From assembly GCA_018806985.1 (NCBI GenBank), contig JADANN010000162.1, forward strand, positions 2,005,501 through 2,069,500: a stretch of DNA of 64,000 nucleotides. Direction: 5' to 3'. A program made the position numbers and the translations under genes. The first letter of the stretch is position 1, and each line of letters opens with the position of its first letter. The notes under the pieces were generated by a model. That model was not told the origin of the DNA. It saw only the letters and a program-made list of their open reading frames with translations, and searched no databases. Below are positions 12,601-27,600 of this stretch, piece after piece. This stretch comes from Angiostrongylus vasorum (lineage: Eukaryota > Nematoda > Chromadorea > Rhabditida > Metastrongylidae).

Positions 12601-15600
12601 CCACGCCAACCGAATGGCAAAACGTCCACCGTTGCATAGCACACCTTTGCCGGAAAACGTCGTTGCCTGTGCCCAGGAAACGCTTGGTGAGAGTGCCCAG
12701 TGCAATGGGACATGATGGTCGATTTCAGATAATCGACTACATTCAATAAAACAGTTCCCTTTCAGAGGAACTCGATTGGTGCCTCGATCAATTGGAAACT
12801 ATTCAAACGCATCGTTCAGTTTCGGAAATGGCTTCCAGTAAGGTTAGTCACTTTAGGCTTCCTCTCCTACTGCATTACTTTCTTTCGCAATTTCTGTATC
12901 GGCAATCTGGATTGCTAACAAAAGAAAGACAAGTTTTTGTTAAATGTTGTCCAGTGCCAACAGCCAGCTGTCGAGATCGAAAGTACGAATTAGTCGTCGA
13001 TCGAGTGAATCGCTTATGCACCTCCTTTACTAATGGGAATGATTTGGGCCGCATAAACAACCGATTATCACCAAAACTGAAAATTTTTCCACAAGGATCG
13101 AAGCTTCATCTCCTTCTTCGCGTTGGAACGAATATTTCTAAAAAATTTATTTGAACGTGTTTAATCTGGAGGTGCTTAAATGTACAGGTAGATTGGCTGC
13201 AAATTGGGAATTCCAACACGGAAAGGCATTGTTGGATTTCAGGAATGTTAGGTAGTTTCCTGCTTTTAGTAAGCAATAGCGAAGAATGCAGTTGCGTCCA
13301 TTCTTTTTCCACTGCGTTTTACAGCCAGCATTCATCTGCTTGATTTTAACCCCAAAGGATTCGAGAGCGTTTTCGTAAAGAGGAGTTCAACGGTGGTATG
13401 CTGTAAATTCCCACCACTGTGTTTTACACTGGTTGCCAAAGCGAACGTTGTTCTACCAAGAAGTGCTTCAGCGTGAAATAGCGCGTAACTCTGCGCAATA
13501 AATTCGTGTAAAGTCCTATTTTAATTCATCGAGGTCTTGTCACAGTAACAGCATTCACAAGGTTTTTGTAAATGCTTGCTAGAAAATCTAATTATGCCGC
13601 TAGCTTTTTCCATAACAATAAATTCATTTTCTAATTCTCGATGTGCTGGAATTGAGAACGTTTTTTAGCGATTTAGAGCAAGCGAAGCATTGCTTTCTGT
13701 ACGATTTCATCAACGGTAATGGTGAATAGAAAGCTCGTCCTTTTTTCCCATTTTTCGACTAAGACGTTGAGCAGGATGACATTCGTCTGCGAAAACCCTG
13801 ATGAAGTGCCCGTGAAGGCGGATTCCAGTCATTATGGAGCAGTTCGTCATTTTTGTTTTCTCGACAACCCCATAAAAAATGGCTATCACTTTATACATTG
13901 TGTTTCTACATGATCGGTTACTTTCATGAATTCACGTGATGTAGAAATTCCGGTTGGAGTAGGCGGCAGACTAAGTTTCTTACTAGACATACTTACTAGA
14001 CAGACAACTGTAAATCGTCGCCGCCACTAACAATTAATACGCAATAAAGTTCCTTAAAATGGCATTCAATTCCTCAGTAACCCCAGTTTTGGTTTCCGGG
14101 AATGCTCCCTGTGGTGGCGCTGACAATTATCGTGCTGGTGAGAGAGAAAGAGAGAATTACAGATAGAAATGCCGACTCCGTTGCCAGCTAAGCTCGTCCG
14201 GGGTCAGTACCAGCAGATGATCCGCTGCACGTTAATGATGTCACCTCGGTTGCGCGTGTGTGTGTACATGAGTGTTTGGCGTGTGTATATGTGTGTATGT
14301 GTGTGTGTTGTGTGTGTTGTGTGTATGCGTGCGTGTGTATGTGTGTGTGTATGTGTATGTGTGTATGAAGGTGTGTACGCATTGTATGTGTGTATGTACC
14401 TTTACAGAAAGATAAACATGCTAGCATATGCAATGCGCACCCATAATTGCAATTTCCGATGAGCGTAGTGGATCGTGGACGTAATCCATGAAGGCGACAC
14501 ATTGATTGCATCGCGACAAGCCTCTGTGTCCTGTGACCCAGACTGATTCCCATTTCTTGGGTCCATAATTTCCTGGGCGCCCTTTTGTTTCAGATATTCA
14601 AATAATTTCCTTGTTTTAATTATTCCCAGTGGATTTTCAAGCTTCCATTATAATTTCGTGGTTTCTTTCAACACGGCTTGTGGTCAGTATATTTTCACCT
14701 ACTTTTCTGCAATGGTTGGCACAAGAAGAAGACTGTTCTCAAAGTTTCAAAGCAAAATCATTGCTGTGAACTACTCTTCTTCAGTTTCTAATGGGAGCCT
14801 ATTTTTGCTACTCGAATTTCTTCGTATTTTTGCACTGCAAGAAAAAAGAATTCGGTGGGAAACCATCAAGGGATATTTCAGCAATGCCACTAAACACTTT
14901 TTCCTTGTAATTACATATGTACAAATTTTTTAATCACTTCTTGTGATCACATCATCAACCTCGAAGTTCTGGATAGAGAAGCGATTCCCGACTGATCTCT
15001 CTGTTCGGCTCTTTGATTCCTAAGGAATGTAGACACGGGCCAAAGATTCGACTTTGTGTTAAAGAAAAATCCATTTTCCTTGTAGTATAATACAGTTTTA
15101 CGTAAGTGTGACAGTGCTTTGATTTTATTTTGAATTATGTTTTAGTTCCGTAAGATGCTGAACAAGGAGCTCAGTCACTTTGCTGAGTCCTCCAAGTCCG
15201 GCACTCAGGTTTCGAAATTTTTAATCACCACCTACATGGACAAGGACGAGGACGATCCATCCGTAGAAGTCGAACTGCCTGGAGAGGTATTCTGTCTTTT
15301 CTTTTTTTTTTGTCTTGCGATGTATTTCTGTCATTTGCTGGTCTTTTATGTGGAGCGTCTTCGTATTCTCCATTGTCCTAATCGTATCATCAAAAAAAGT
15401 GAACAATTTTTTGAATTGAAAAAAGGCGGATATTCCTCCATTCAAGAAGCTTTTAGGGAATTACTATGTCTTTTGTGTTTAAAGGATGGTTGAGGAAGTA
15501 TGTTTCCCATTTCCATGTCATCTCTGTCCTTTCTCCTTTCTTGGAAGAATTGAATTTCTGTCACCTTTTCGTCGCTGTCAATAAAATCGAAGCTAATCGA

Positions 15601-18600
15601 TGCCTGAATTCGCAACAGATCTCTTATTCATTATTGTAAGAACTAAGTTCTGTTCCTGTATTTATGTTCGTTGTTCGTAGCGCGACTATAAAAAGAGGTG
15701 GATTCCGAAACCATACATGCTGGTTTTTATCGGAGTTCCACCCCCCTCTCCCCCCTCCTTTCTTTTTTTGTTCGTTAGTGCTAACCCATATTTTCAAGTC
15801 TCCTTTTTCCTTACTTTTGCGGTTTTAAATCTCTGTGTAGCGTTATCATAATTGAGCATTTTTGCGACCAGCCGTCTATAATGGTTAGTGGCTTTTTATG
15901 ATTGAGCAAAGATTGTTTTCTCTCTTTCGCAAAAGATACCAATATTTCTCGTTAATCACTGTGCATCAGATGCTTTGCTTGTTAAGAAGAGGAGTGCAAG
16001 AGCACTCGCTCTACACTATCTTTCAGCAATTCTGGATGCGAAATGCGCTTTCTCATAAGCTGCTCCTGCTCTTCGTAGGAGAACCACTTAGAAAATGACG
16101 CTAATTTGTGCGTGAAGAATATGACAATGAGAGGGGATGGTGTCGGCCATGAGAAAAGAAATTATTGATGTTGCGTGCGATCCCACTAGGAGATTCACGT
16201 GTTGTTTGCAGGGTCCGTCGACGTCATCATCGCAGCTGTCGATGGGTCTCCTGAAGAAGGCGCAGACGGCAGCGATGAACCGCATCTCTGGCGTGAAGAA
16301 GCTGCGTGCGCCCTCACACGAGGGTCATCTTCCCGAATACGGCGTGCCTTGTGCCAAGGAAGTGTCGGTGTACATGCAGCAGGTGTGTGTGAAATAATCG
16401 GCTCTAGTCTTAAACATGGCATAACACAGGAAATTTCTTGAGAGAACTGGCTCATCTTGAATATGAATGACGACAGATACATTTTTAAAGCTATCGAATA
16501 TGTCCAATAAAGGGCAGCGTTCTTTTCTACATCAGAATTGCATCGACATTTTTTACAACAATGGATTCATAACAATTGCATAGTAGGACAAGTGCACGAA
16601 ATTAGCATAGGAACCCCGACATTGACGGTCACGAGCGTGTTTCAGGAAAAGAAAGGGCTGAGTTGCTGATTTAAGGGACGTTGATGAGGAAAAAGAATGA
16701 AATGCTCGTTACATTAACCTTAGTTTTCATCATTGGGTTCACATCGGAATTGATTTGAAAAACAGCAATAGGAGTAAAATGCTGAGTATAGTTTTCTTCT
16801 GGAATAAAAAGACTAATGACAAACTTACGGGTGTTCACTGTTTTGTTCATCACAAATACTGCTGTCATAACGAAGGAAAAAAAAATTGAGAAGAAAAATT
16901 GGCTTTGCAGATAATTCGGTTTAAAGAGAAAATCGAATGACCATGCAGTCAGCGTTGAGTAGCCTAGCATAGCTTTCCTCTCGGAAGAAAGCTTCATTCT
17001 TTTCTTGAGCTGTAGAATTTGCGCGCCGAAGTCACCTCAACTGGCAAGACGTTTGTCTTTTTTTTTGAACGTTTTCGCTATTTGATGGTTTTTAAGCAAC
17101 GACGACGTTAAACCCATTGCTGAAAAAGCGTTAATGACTTGGAAGAATTGTCGCGCTTTTTCTCAGTCTCATTTCATAGGAAAATTTTCTATCTCTATTT
17201 TTACTATAACCCAACAAAGAGAATTAAGAAACTGAAAAAATCGACGCGGCGTTTCGGCATGGCCTTATCCACGTTTTCCCTGTTAAGCAGTTTTTTTCAT
17301 TTGCAGCAGTCAATATTGTCATAGTAACCTGAAACGTTTGATAGAAGCGGCTCATTGTTTGAAGTTGTTTAGTTCTTAAAAAGCTCTGCTATTTGACTGA
17401 TTGTTAGCTCGCCGTTGTCGGCACGAAACGCGACAAAGGTCGCAGCTAGTCCGTTGCTGCGCCGCCTGAGTTCAATAAAGCCATTGATGATTATTATCGC
17501 TGGCTTGCTGTACGATGATGGTCAGATGCCCGCTTATCAACCAGTGCTTTTATCCGACTTGCATACTAATCCGAACATTAAGGCATAACAGCAGCGCATA
17601 TGAAAGAAGGACGTCTTCTCAGCGTCAACATATTGATTTGCTTTTCGCGAATTACGCGGTAGCCGTATGGATGTGGGTGTGTGTGTGTGCGTGGATGTGT
17701 CTTTGCTGAACAATCCCTTCTTTTAGAAGGTTGAGGGAGTGATCGCAAAATTTCGTACACATCCCCTGCGAAGTGCGAAATCCGTCATCGAAATGTAGAA
17801 ACCAGCCATTTTAGTCTAGTCACCCGTACCGGAAAATGCCTTCGGAGACAAATGATTGTATTCCAAAAGAAAAAAGAAAAAAAAACCAGCTATCTTAACC
17901 GTCTGCTGTGCTTAGAAAAAAGGCGACGCGCCATTACATTCCTCGAAAGTCTGCTTCATTTTCAAACCAACGCGAGTTCGTTCGTTTTACAAAATCTTTG
18001 GCCTTTATTGCTCTCAACCATGATCTAAGCACGAAAACTAGCCAAGAGAAAGGCGAAATGAGAGACCCGCATGGTGGGCTGGTCAACGCGTTGGCCCATG
18101 GAAAGGGTAATCACGTGTTCGATCCCCACCGCAGGCACCTACGGTCCGGAGTTTTGCAAAGATCTCAGCATCATTGTGATTGCATTACACAGAATACTCT
18201 GCCGTGAAAAAACTCTAGTAGGCAGTAAATAATTAATTAAATACTGATAAAATTATTCTTCATAAATGATATAACTCGGTACTTTCTTAAGAATCTCGAG
18301 TAAAGTTCGCACGACGTTCCTCATCTGAACAGATTTCAGGCTTTTTTTTTGAGAGGCACTTCTAACATACTAACATACACTGCACCTAATTCAGTAACGA
18401 GAGTGTGAATGGAAAAGTGTCTCATGAATGTTACACATCAAATAAATTTGCTCATTCAAGTCCTGTTTGTGTTTTATTAAATTCTTCTGTACCGCCTTCT
18501 TTCTTTCTGTCTCCTTTCGTACACAACACATACAAGGCTATTTTCTACTACGCTCAGTAAGTACTGAACTCAGTGCGTGCCTCCCGATCTGTATCCCTTC

Positions 18601-21600
18601 CCCTACTCGCTTCAGTAGTTGGCTTCGCAACATGAGTTAAGTAATTTCAGAGTTGTGGGCCTCTAATGTACTTAAAGATTCTAGTGAAGAGTGCGCACTC
18701 TGTGGGCCTTCGTTCGAATAGCTAAACATCCTTCTCACAATCTGTAGTGTCCTTAGTAGGAGATATCTAATTAGACTCCTCACTAGCAATATTCTCAAGG
18801 CGAGGCGCACATCCGTGAGTAGATTTCTTTTGTAAATTATTAGTTGTATAAAATAGCTGTCCATGGTTCATGTGTAGCTTAATATCTGTATCGGATAAGT
18901 TATCGATTGAATACGACAACTACATATAAACAATCAGAAAAAAAGTTTATTGAAATAGATGGATACAGACCTGCCTCCTTCATCCAATTTGTGCTTCTGT
19001 ATCTACGTATGTGACCAGTTAGGTATGTGTCAGTGTTGTCTTTTCCTGAAATTATCTTTTTAAGCAAATTATCTTTTTTCCCGTAAGTAGACGGACACTT
19101 GTCTTTCGGAACCCAGTAAGCCTGTAATCACGTTCACACTAGATCCTACACATGCCAGATTCATGAGAAAACTTGCACTTTCATTGTTCGGTCATATTTT
19201 TTGCTTCCGGCTGTTTGATTCGGGCTTCTACTGAGAGAATTTGCTTTTATATTAATTACGGCAGCTTTATCACGGTCGGTGTTGTCAGATTTTCTTATGG
19301 ACTGTAGGAAAAAGTGATGTTTTTTGGCGCAAGATTTGTTACGAACAACTAACTTTCTTTTAGATATCTAGTGCTGAGCCCAAATTTCTTATAGAAAAGT
19401 TCACTATTTGCAAGAAATGTTGCGATTTTTTAGCTGAACGAATGGGGACCAGACGTGTTTAAAATCGACGAACTCTCGAAGAACCACGCCCTAACCGCAA
19501 TCACGTATGCTCTGTTCCGGGAACGAGGTCTAATTAAGGTACGCTCATCGTACTCTCTCGTCTTCTCTCGTCTCAAGTGCAGTTGTTGTCTGTCGTTCGT
19601 CGTTATAGATGAAATATGCTGAGCAGTTCTTTTATGGGACAGTGATACTAAGTCGCAGCAAAACGAATTAGGCACGATTTCCAAGGCAAAAAGGTCAAGG
19701 GGTGAAGCTCATCGGGGCGTACTCTCCGTGAAGTTGTTGAACTTATTTAGCAATGAACGGAAGTTAAGAAAAAAGTTTATATTAAATCCCTTAAGCATCG
19801 GTTTTTTAAACACGAAACGGAATCTTCGGAGAGTTTAGTATTGAAATGCGAGAGTTTTCCTTTTCATACTTAACAGTTTTATTGACAATAATTCGAAAAT
19901 GTTGAGGACGTTCTTCATGTCGTTATCCGTCCTTATTCATCAATATTCCAGAGACACTTTTTGTTCGTTTTACCAATCCTTTTCACTCCGTTATCCGATA
20001 TGTGCTCTTTAAAACTATTGAGCTGTGGTGCAACCAACCAGTCGCGTTTAAAGGTCCTTAGAGGGTAGTAAATGTTTTCCGTCAATTGATTCAAGTTTTC
20101 TTCTTACTTTCACTACCCTCGAGACATAGAAGCACTCAAATGCTCGAAAGGTTAGAGGTGAAAACACCGGATCGTTGTCTGATGCAGAATTCAGTGTGTA
20201 GATGCGTTTTTCATGTCATGTACGTTCGTACTTTCGTTAAGGCGTTCGAGATTCCGTCCTCCATATTCGTTACGTACCTTCTGAATCTCGAACACCACTA
20301 TCGGGCCAATCCTTACCACAACCACATCCATGCGGCCGACGTCGCTCAATCAATGCATGTGTTGCTCACCTCCCCTGTGCTCACCGTAAGTCATTTTTTA
20401 CCGAACCTCAGTCGTTTACTATTTTTCGATAAGGGAGTAAAACTGTCATTTTCTAAAAAATGGATGTAAACACTTAAATCAACAGGCTTAGAAGTGTGGA
20501 ACAAGTCTGTGTTTGGGCATTGGTTATCGAAGTCATTTAACAGCATGTGTCTCTTTGTTTTGCAATTATCAGTTTTTCGAATTCGAGATGAAAAAGAGAA
20601 CATTCCATATTTTCGATGAGAAAATATTGTTACTTTTCCTTATCGTCATTAAAATTCCTCTTTGCTTATCTGTCCTCAAAATATTGATGCTCAGAAGCTT
20701 TTTCTTTTCTTTGTTCTCACGACATTGTTCTTAGCATTTTATCTTACTTGGGTACTTAGAAACATGGATGGCCCGTCCTCACTGGTTGTGCAGGCCCCAG
20801 CAAAATTTCGGTTTTTCGGAGTCTTGCTGCTTTAGCTATTGTGGTTCCCTGGAATCTCGAGGTCAGCCTGGCCAAAAATCTGCCCCCAGGTCGTCACCAC
20901 CACAGGCAGTCGCAGCCCTTGTGGATCAGAGGAGATTTCCCACCATGCGACTAATTTGATACCAGGACGGTGGTGGATCTTGGTATTCGTTTACTCTTAG
21001 CTAGGCTTCCTGATGGAAACGCTGGAGTCCTTCTCAGCTTGGGAGACCCTGGCAGAGGATGAATCCCCACGCTGTACATCGCAGCTCGCCACCCAGGAAC
21101 ACTTCCCACCCACGATGAAATGCTAAAGCGTTGGGAGGAACATTTTGTCACATTCTGTAAAAAAACAAAGTTGTAAAAAATTTGATGTAAAGATTTATTA
21201 CATGAATTCGTGTTTAAGCGGACACATACTTTATATCATACATTTAAATTTATACACTTTCTACACTAGTGTTGTCGATAACTACGATGTGAAATTGGTG
21301 TGATTGTAAGTGAGAGGCTGAAGAGAAAATGCAAGCAAATCATTGTGTAGAAAAAGAGCAGGTATTTATGGATCCGGAACAACGGCCACAGCATTCCAGG
21401 AGGTGTTCTCCGACCTCGAGGTGATGGCGGCGATCTTTGCTGGCGCCATTCATGACGTCGACCACCCCGGCTTCACCAACCAATATCTTGTCAATTCCAG
21501 TGAGTTGCTGTTTTGAAGCATTTCTCCGCTTTTTTCTATCACTTCATTTTGCCCTAGTTGAATCCAGTCATTCAGTGAAAACGATTTATTGCTTATTTAA

Positions 21601-24600
21601 TCTGTTGCCCACATCACTTCATTGTGATATTACTCGTCCACATTTTCTATATGTGATGTTCTTGATTTTGTGCAATCTTGCTTGCTAATCGTAATAAGTT
21701 TTGGGGTTGTGGTAGCTGCTGTTGTAGGAGCGTAACTTCCAGTTTGTACAGAAATAATTTGCACCTTTTTAAGTCGATCGATTTCCTATGTCCTGAAAAT
21801 TATCCTTCGTTTCATACATATTTCAGTGCAATTAGCATTGTAGGCCGTGTGTGGAGCACTGGTCGGAGAGGCCGTGCAACACACGTGGAATTGATCCCTT
21901 CGCCCGTGGCTCACCAAGCCTTCCATCCTTCGTGGGTCGGCAATTTGCTGCCAGACTTTTCTGAGATGATAGCAGCATTGGCTCAATACATCGATAGGCC
22001 ATCGCGAATCATTATAAAGGCCAGATATGCATTCAGTCACCTCCAAACGATGCTTTATGAAGTCGAATGCATGGCGCATCTCTCAGGGATTGATCAACAC
22101 CGAGAGCTTTATCCTTTCATCCTTTAATTAGCATTGTGCTGTCTATGCAGATTCATCGTTCTTACCTTTCTTCTTAGGTGTTTGCAATGGTTAGAAACCA
22201 TCATCCAGAATCTGTGAATGCTCATCCTTACTAAAAGTGTGTTAAGACGACTTTGTAAAAGTAATCTCTGTTATTTGGGTGGAGTGATTGTTGCTTGATG
22301 ATTATCCTTCTCTGTTCTTCAATTTTTTCCTTTTTTTTCATGTACAGCCTTGGTTCAGACAATGAATTGGCCATCATGTACAACGACGAAAGCGTTTTGG
22401 AACAACATCATCTTGCGGTAGCCTTCAAACTTCTGCAAGATTCCAACTGTGACTTTCTTTGCACTCTGTCGAAGAAGCAACGGTTGCAATTCCGGAAGAT
22501 CGTCATCGACATGGTGGGCACCTTTCGTTCTTCTCTTCATGATTTCTCCTTGATCACAGCTGTAACTAGCAAAGTATAAAAAGATGCGTATCTGTGGTTG
22601 ACTGAGATTTGTGTGAATTAGGTTTACTTTTTATCGTGTTAAATTCACTTCTATTGATGATCGTTTCATTTCTATATTTCTCCTAAAGCAGATTTTCCTG
22701 AAGATGTTACTATTTGTCTTGCCTCTGTATTTGCATAGTTGGAAAGCAATAGGTTGCCCTCCATATTCGCAGTTCTGCTTCGCTTTGAGATGTCGAGGGT
22801 ATTTTTTATCAATATATTTGCGACAACAAGAGAAACTACCGTAAATACTTGGATCCTTGGATGGCCCGCCTTCACTGGTTGTTCGGACACCAGCATAATT
22901 TCCACTTTTCCAATGGGAGAAAAGAATAGAACCACCGCAAATAGTGAAGCAAAAGAAAAATAGTGTCCCACCAAGTATTTTCGGGCCACCACATCTGCGG
23001 TTTATCTTTAATAAGAAATATAGATCTTAAATTATATTAAGTAGTTATTGATTGTCAACCACAAGGATGTTGAGATATGAGCAAGCCTGAAACCATAGGT
23101 GGGTGGGCTTGGAACTCGCGATTACCGTTTGCGGAGGATCACATGGTACCCATTGCACCATCGAGGCTCTTGGTGTGCCTTTCCCTGAGCCATTTTTTTT
23201 TACCCCCGACGGCGCCATCAACAATCACCTGTCAATGGGAATGATGCGGGGAGCCCAAATCGCAATTGAATTCAGTTACGCCAAAATTGTTGTCGAAATC
23301 ATAATGGTTATTACTGCCTATGCTTTCTTTTTGCATGGTACGGTGTTATGTGAAAGAGGGATGCTGAGATATGAGAAAAAACTTGGGGCATGGCTCATAC
23401 TTCAGTACCTTTATGGTTGTACTTCACGTAATACCATGCCGTGGTACTAAGAATAGGCAGTAAATAAAAGTCAAACTGCTCTTTTTGGTGAGCAAACAAG
23501 AAGAAACAGTGCTCATCAAGAAAAACAGTGCGTTATTGATGAATGCCGAGGTTAAATGGAAGTCTGTCTTTAAAAGTTCAGCATTAGGACTTCGACTACA
23601 ATTTCAGCTTAACTGAGTTCAATGCCGACTTGTGCTTCCCAAATGACAGATGTGCTCCTTTAACGGCTGATTGCTGATGGAACCGTTAGGGTAAAATGAC
23701 TGACTGAGATAAAGGCAAAACAAGGGTCTTGGTTCGAGTAGTGGATAGCAAATGAGCGCCTGGAAAGGATAAAGAACACGTTTTTTTCCGTTAAATGTCT
23801 CTTCAATTCCTATTATTCTTGACACGGGGTACAACGATTTTTCAATCTATCCGGTTGAGTTAGACTGCCCATCGAGGCCGGGTACAGTTTTAGTTCTGTT
23901 CATTATGTTCATCGAATGTGTGTCTTTATCAGGTCATGCATCACGCCCACCACCTCTGATAGATTTGAGATTGACCGGGGGTTCTTCGATTCTGTATTCG
24001 CGAAGATACTTGCTACCGTCAGACTGATTGGCACATCTCCGGAAGTAATTCGTTATAGTCGCGCACGACCTGTTCTTCATGATGATAGTGTTGAAACGTG
24101 CTGAGACCAGATCGGAGTCTACACTGACCTCCGGCCAAACTACATTTCCCATCATCAAACCAAATTATCGTCAAAGTGGAACATTTGTGTAAATAACTCC
24201 TCCTTAACTTTTAGACATCTCCTTAAGTGCATATTTAATAACTATTTGATTTCCTTACGAGCACGTGTGGCACAGTGGTCGGAGGCGCCCCGCAATACAA
24301 ACGGGATCATAACCTAATAATCTCAACGGCCATTTTGGATAGGATGATGAAGCCATGCAAAGTTGTCCTCGTCCTTCGTGGGAAATACGCCAGAAAGAAA
24401 GCTCTGGTCGTCAAAGGTCATAATGAAAGAGATGCAGATAGGTCCTACGCTCATACCATCATCGCTGATTGACAAATTACACAGGGGATCGATTCCCGCG
24501 CTCTTGGACCACCAAGCCTTCCATCCCTCCGAGGTCGACAGTTTGCTACCGGATGTCTGGGAGGATAGCAGCACTGGCTCGGTACATCGGTAGGCCACCG

Positions 24601-27600
24601 CGAATCATTGTAAAGGCCAGATATGCATTCGTTTCCTTCCATTGGTGAAGTCGAATACATGGCGAATACCTAATGGATTGATCAACGCCGAGAGCTTTAT
24701 AGCGTTTTTTTAATGATTTCCTTAGGTGTAGAGTACACAGTAAGGCCTGTTTACCAACATTTCGTTAAATTAGTTGCTCAAAATAAGCTAATTTTACAGT
24801 TTGTGTTTTATCCCACAATTTTTCACCTGTTAATTAATGATATGATATGGTGGATTTTTCCCCCCAAGGTTTTTTTTTCCACTACAAGAACTAACTAGTT
24901 ACTGATATCGAGAGTGGCCAACAGTGTCTATCACGCATTATTTAGTAGTGTTCGATGATGCCGAAGAATTCGTTATTGCAACAATTCTGAATTCTGCTTA
25001 GAACCTCGATGATATTGAGGATATTTCACAAAGCCGATGTTTATTTCGCATTTAGGTGCTCGCTACTGATATGTCTAAGCATATGTCGTTATTGGCAGAT
25101 TTAAAAACGATGGTAGAGGCGAAAAAGGTAGCCGGGAATAACGTGGTCGTATTCGACAAATACAACGATAAAATTCAAGTTCTCCAATCCATGATCCACT
25201 TAGCGGATCTCTCGAATCCGACGAAGCCGATCGATTTGTACCGACAATGGAACAGTCGGATTCTTGAAGAGTATTGGCGACAGGGTGATCGCGAGAAAGA
25301 ACTTGGAATCGAGGTATCCCCGATGTGCGACAGGGGCAATGTCACCATAGAAAAGTCTCAGGTGAATGCATTATACCTACCATTGGATACAACCACCATC
25401 AATGTATGGAAAGTGAATATTTCACGAGAAATATTCTTTATCTTTCATTTTAATGTGTCTTATATTAAGTATTAATTTGTCTTTGTTATTGCTGTCATGT
25501 AACCTATTACATCTCAAGTTGCTTGACACAATGCCAGTGTGCCTGCCCTACATTAATACTTCTTAACGGACACCCCACTTGGCACGCTACCGGGCACAGC
25601 GAAACTGTTAGGAGAGTTGACTATGATGACGGCTATACTATACGAGTACAGTATCCATCAATCAGCGTATTTGCTGAACCTCACACTTAATGAGGTCCTG
25701 TCAAATTTGCAAATGTTGATTTATCTTAATAAACTTCAATGCTGAGACCATGGTGACCACTGAAGATTGATTTGGAATTGAACTTTTTTCTGCTTTCACG
25801 AATTACTATCCAAACATGACTTTTCCAGTTCATTCGAGCTTATGAAGGTAGAGAACTGGACATATTTTTGTACAGAAGAACTTTAGGTGTGCTTGTTAAT
25901 AGTTCAGAAATGTACAGGAGAAGGAAAATTCGTTGCATTGAGGGGCCTATTTATCCACATTTTCAAAGTATTTAAAGCAGTAATGTGGATTTGGGGAAGA
26001 ATTCACGACTATCATTGGATAAGCCAGTGGAATTCAGTTTTTTATGGTTTCTCGATGAGTTTGAGTACCGTCGATGGTTTATCGCCTCATCGTAGGTAAG
26101 AACATTCCCTGGGGTCAAGTGTATTGCTGCGGATTTCATTTTTCTCAATAACGTCTTCTAAGCTGGAAGTATGTTTTATTTCTCCATGCGGATTCAAGGC
26201 TAGGAGTTAGAGAAAAGATATTATAAATCACGGCTGTCTTGGTAGCAGTCTATTAACAAAACTGCAGCGGTAAGAAGAACAATTTGTTCAGTAAAGTAAA
26301 GCAGTTAATCTGCTCATGAGCCCATTCTGTGGGCGCTCCTGCCTACGACGTCAGTTTGGGAGATAACCGTTGGGATGGGGATTAAATACTGCGTTGCATG
26401 AGACATGAGTGGGACTAGATCAAAACATCACGTCCTTGATGAACCGTGAAGACTGGGATAGTAGTCACTCAAGTCTGAGGGACAGGCTGCATAAAAGGCA
26501 CAAAGGTCGAAAATAACCTATTAAATGGCGGTACCCATATTAATCGTGAATAAGTGATCCTGTTAGGAAATTTCAGTAACTCAGAATTTTCTGTGCATTC
26601 ATCCATTATTCACCTCATCGAATATGCGAAATCCTGTCATCTCAGCTATCCATCCTTCTTTTCCAATCTCGGCGTCTTTTTGAAGAGAATTTGCATAAGC
26701 TCAAACGGAAAATAAAAAACTGTTGGGAACATCCCAAAGAAGACCTAATCTTAATAAAAGACGACGGACTTTCGCGAACTCTATGTTCCATTTCCAGTTA
26801 TGACAAATGGAGATGGAATTCTTACAACCTCCTGCATGACATTGAACTCATAACGGAAAGTTTCTATTCTAATTTTTTTTTCCGTTCTACAACCGCCTTA
26901 TGACGTCCATGATCATCGCGGAGAAAGACTCATGATTCGTCTATCTGAAGTCCGTGTTGCGGTTAAAAAAGCAGATCTTCAAAAAATAGAAGACACTAAT
27001 GTCCTTAGGGTGGAGGTTGTAAACTACACTTATTTCTTGGATACCATTTGATAAGTTATCTTCAAAAGGCAAGGATCTGTAATCGTTCGAAGGCTTCGTC
27101 CAGAGTCGTTCTTCTGGTGACATCTGACCGAAGAAATCTTTCTAAATGCTTCCCCTTTTAAGTACCAAATATACCGTGCAGGTTTTTACAACGATTGTAT
27201 TGTCGCGCATGTCAAGAACTTTTATGAGGGTTAACCACTTGAGTAAGCAGAAAGGTGGTAATTCGCCAACATGAACCACAACTAGACCGTAGCTGTAGCC
27301 ATGCAGTGTCTTCAGAATTTCCACCTGCCTTCTCTTAATTCTTGTCGAATAAAAGCATACAACAGCAGCGAAATGGTCGTCATTAATTCCACGATCATCC
27401 ACAAGAGGAGTGTACCCGTCTTACGTAAGAACTATTTCTAGCGGATCTCGTATCTGTAATGCAATGACGCAGCTCTTTCATAGACTGTTTATGCGTAATA
27501 GGAAAGGAGTCCGACACAATCTCCCAAATAAATTCATCACTGGTAACAAAATCTCTCGATTGAGATGAAAAAGGCGCACACTTTGGTGGTAAACCCACCT

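Larger units (their letters stand above)
22514..25055 (+). other. pde-4 intron with repeats
   Basis: It holds a family 3 fragment (22845-22920), a SINE2-type composite (23085-23465) and an interrupted SINE1 copy (24258-24700). The remainder shows no supported feature. Confidence 0.6.

Noticed and set aside
14169..14553. Cys/Val-rich and His/Thr-rich frames on both strands
   Set aside because: They are translations of a TG microsatellite.
21361..21399. Extension of the pde-4 HD-motif exon to an acceptor at 21360 or 21390
   Set aside because: Both put the HDVDH frame out of phase with the preceding exon; CATTCCAG at 21399 fits phase and family spacing.
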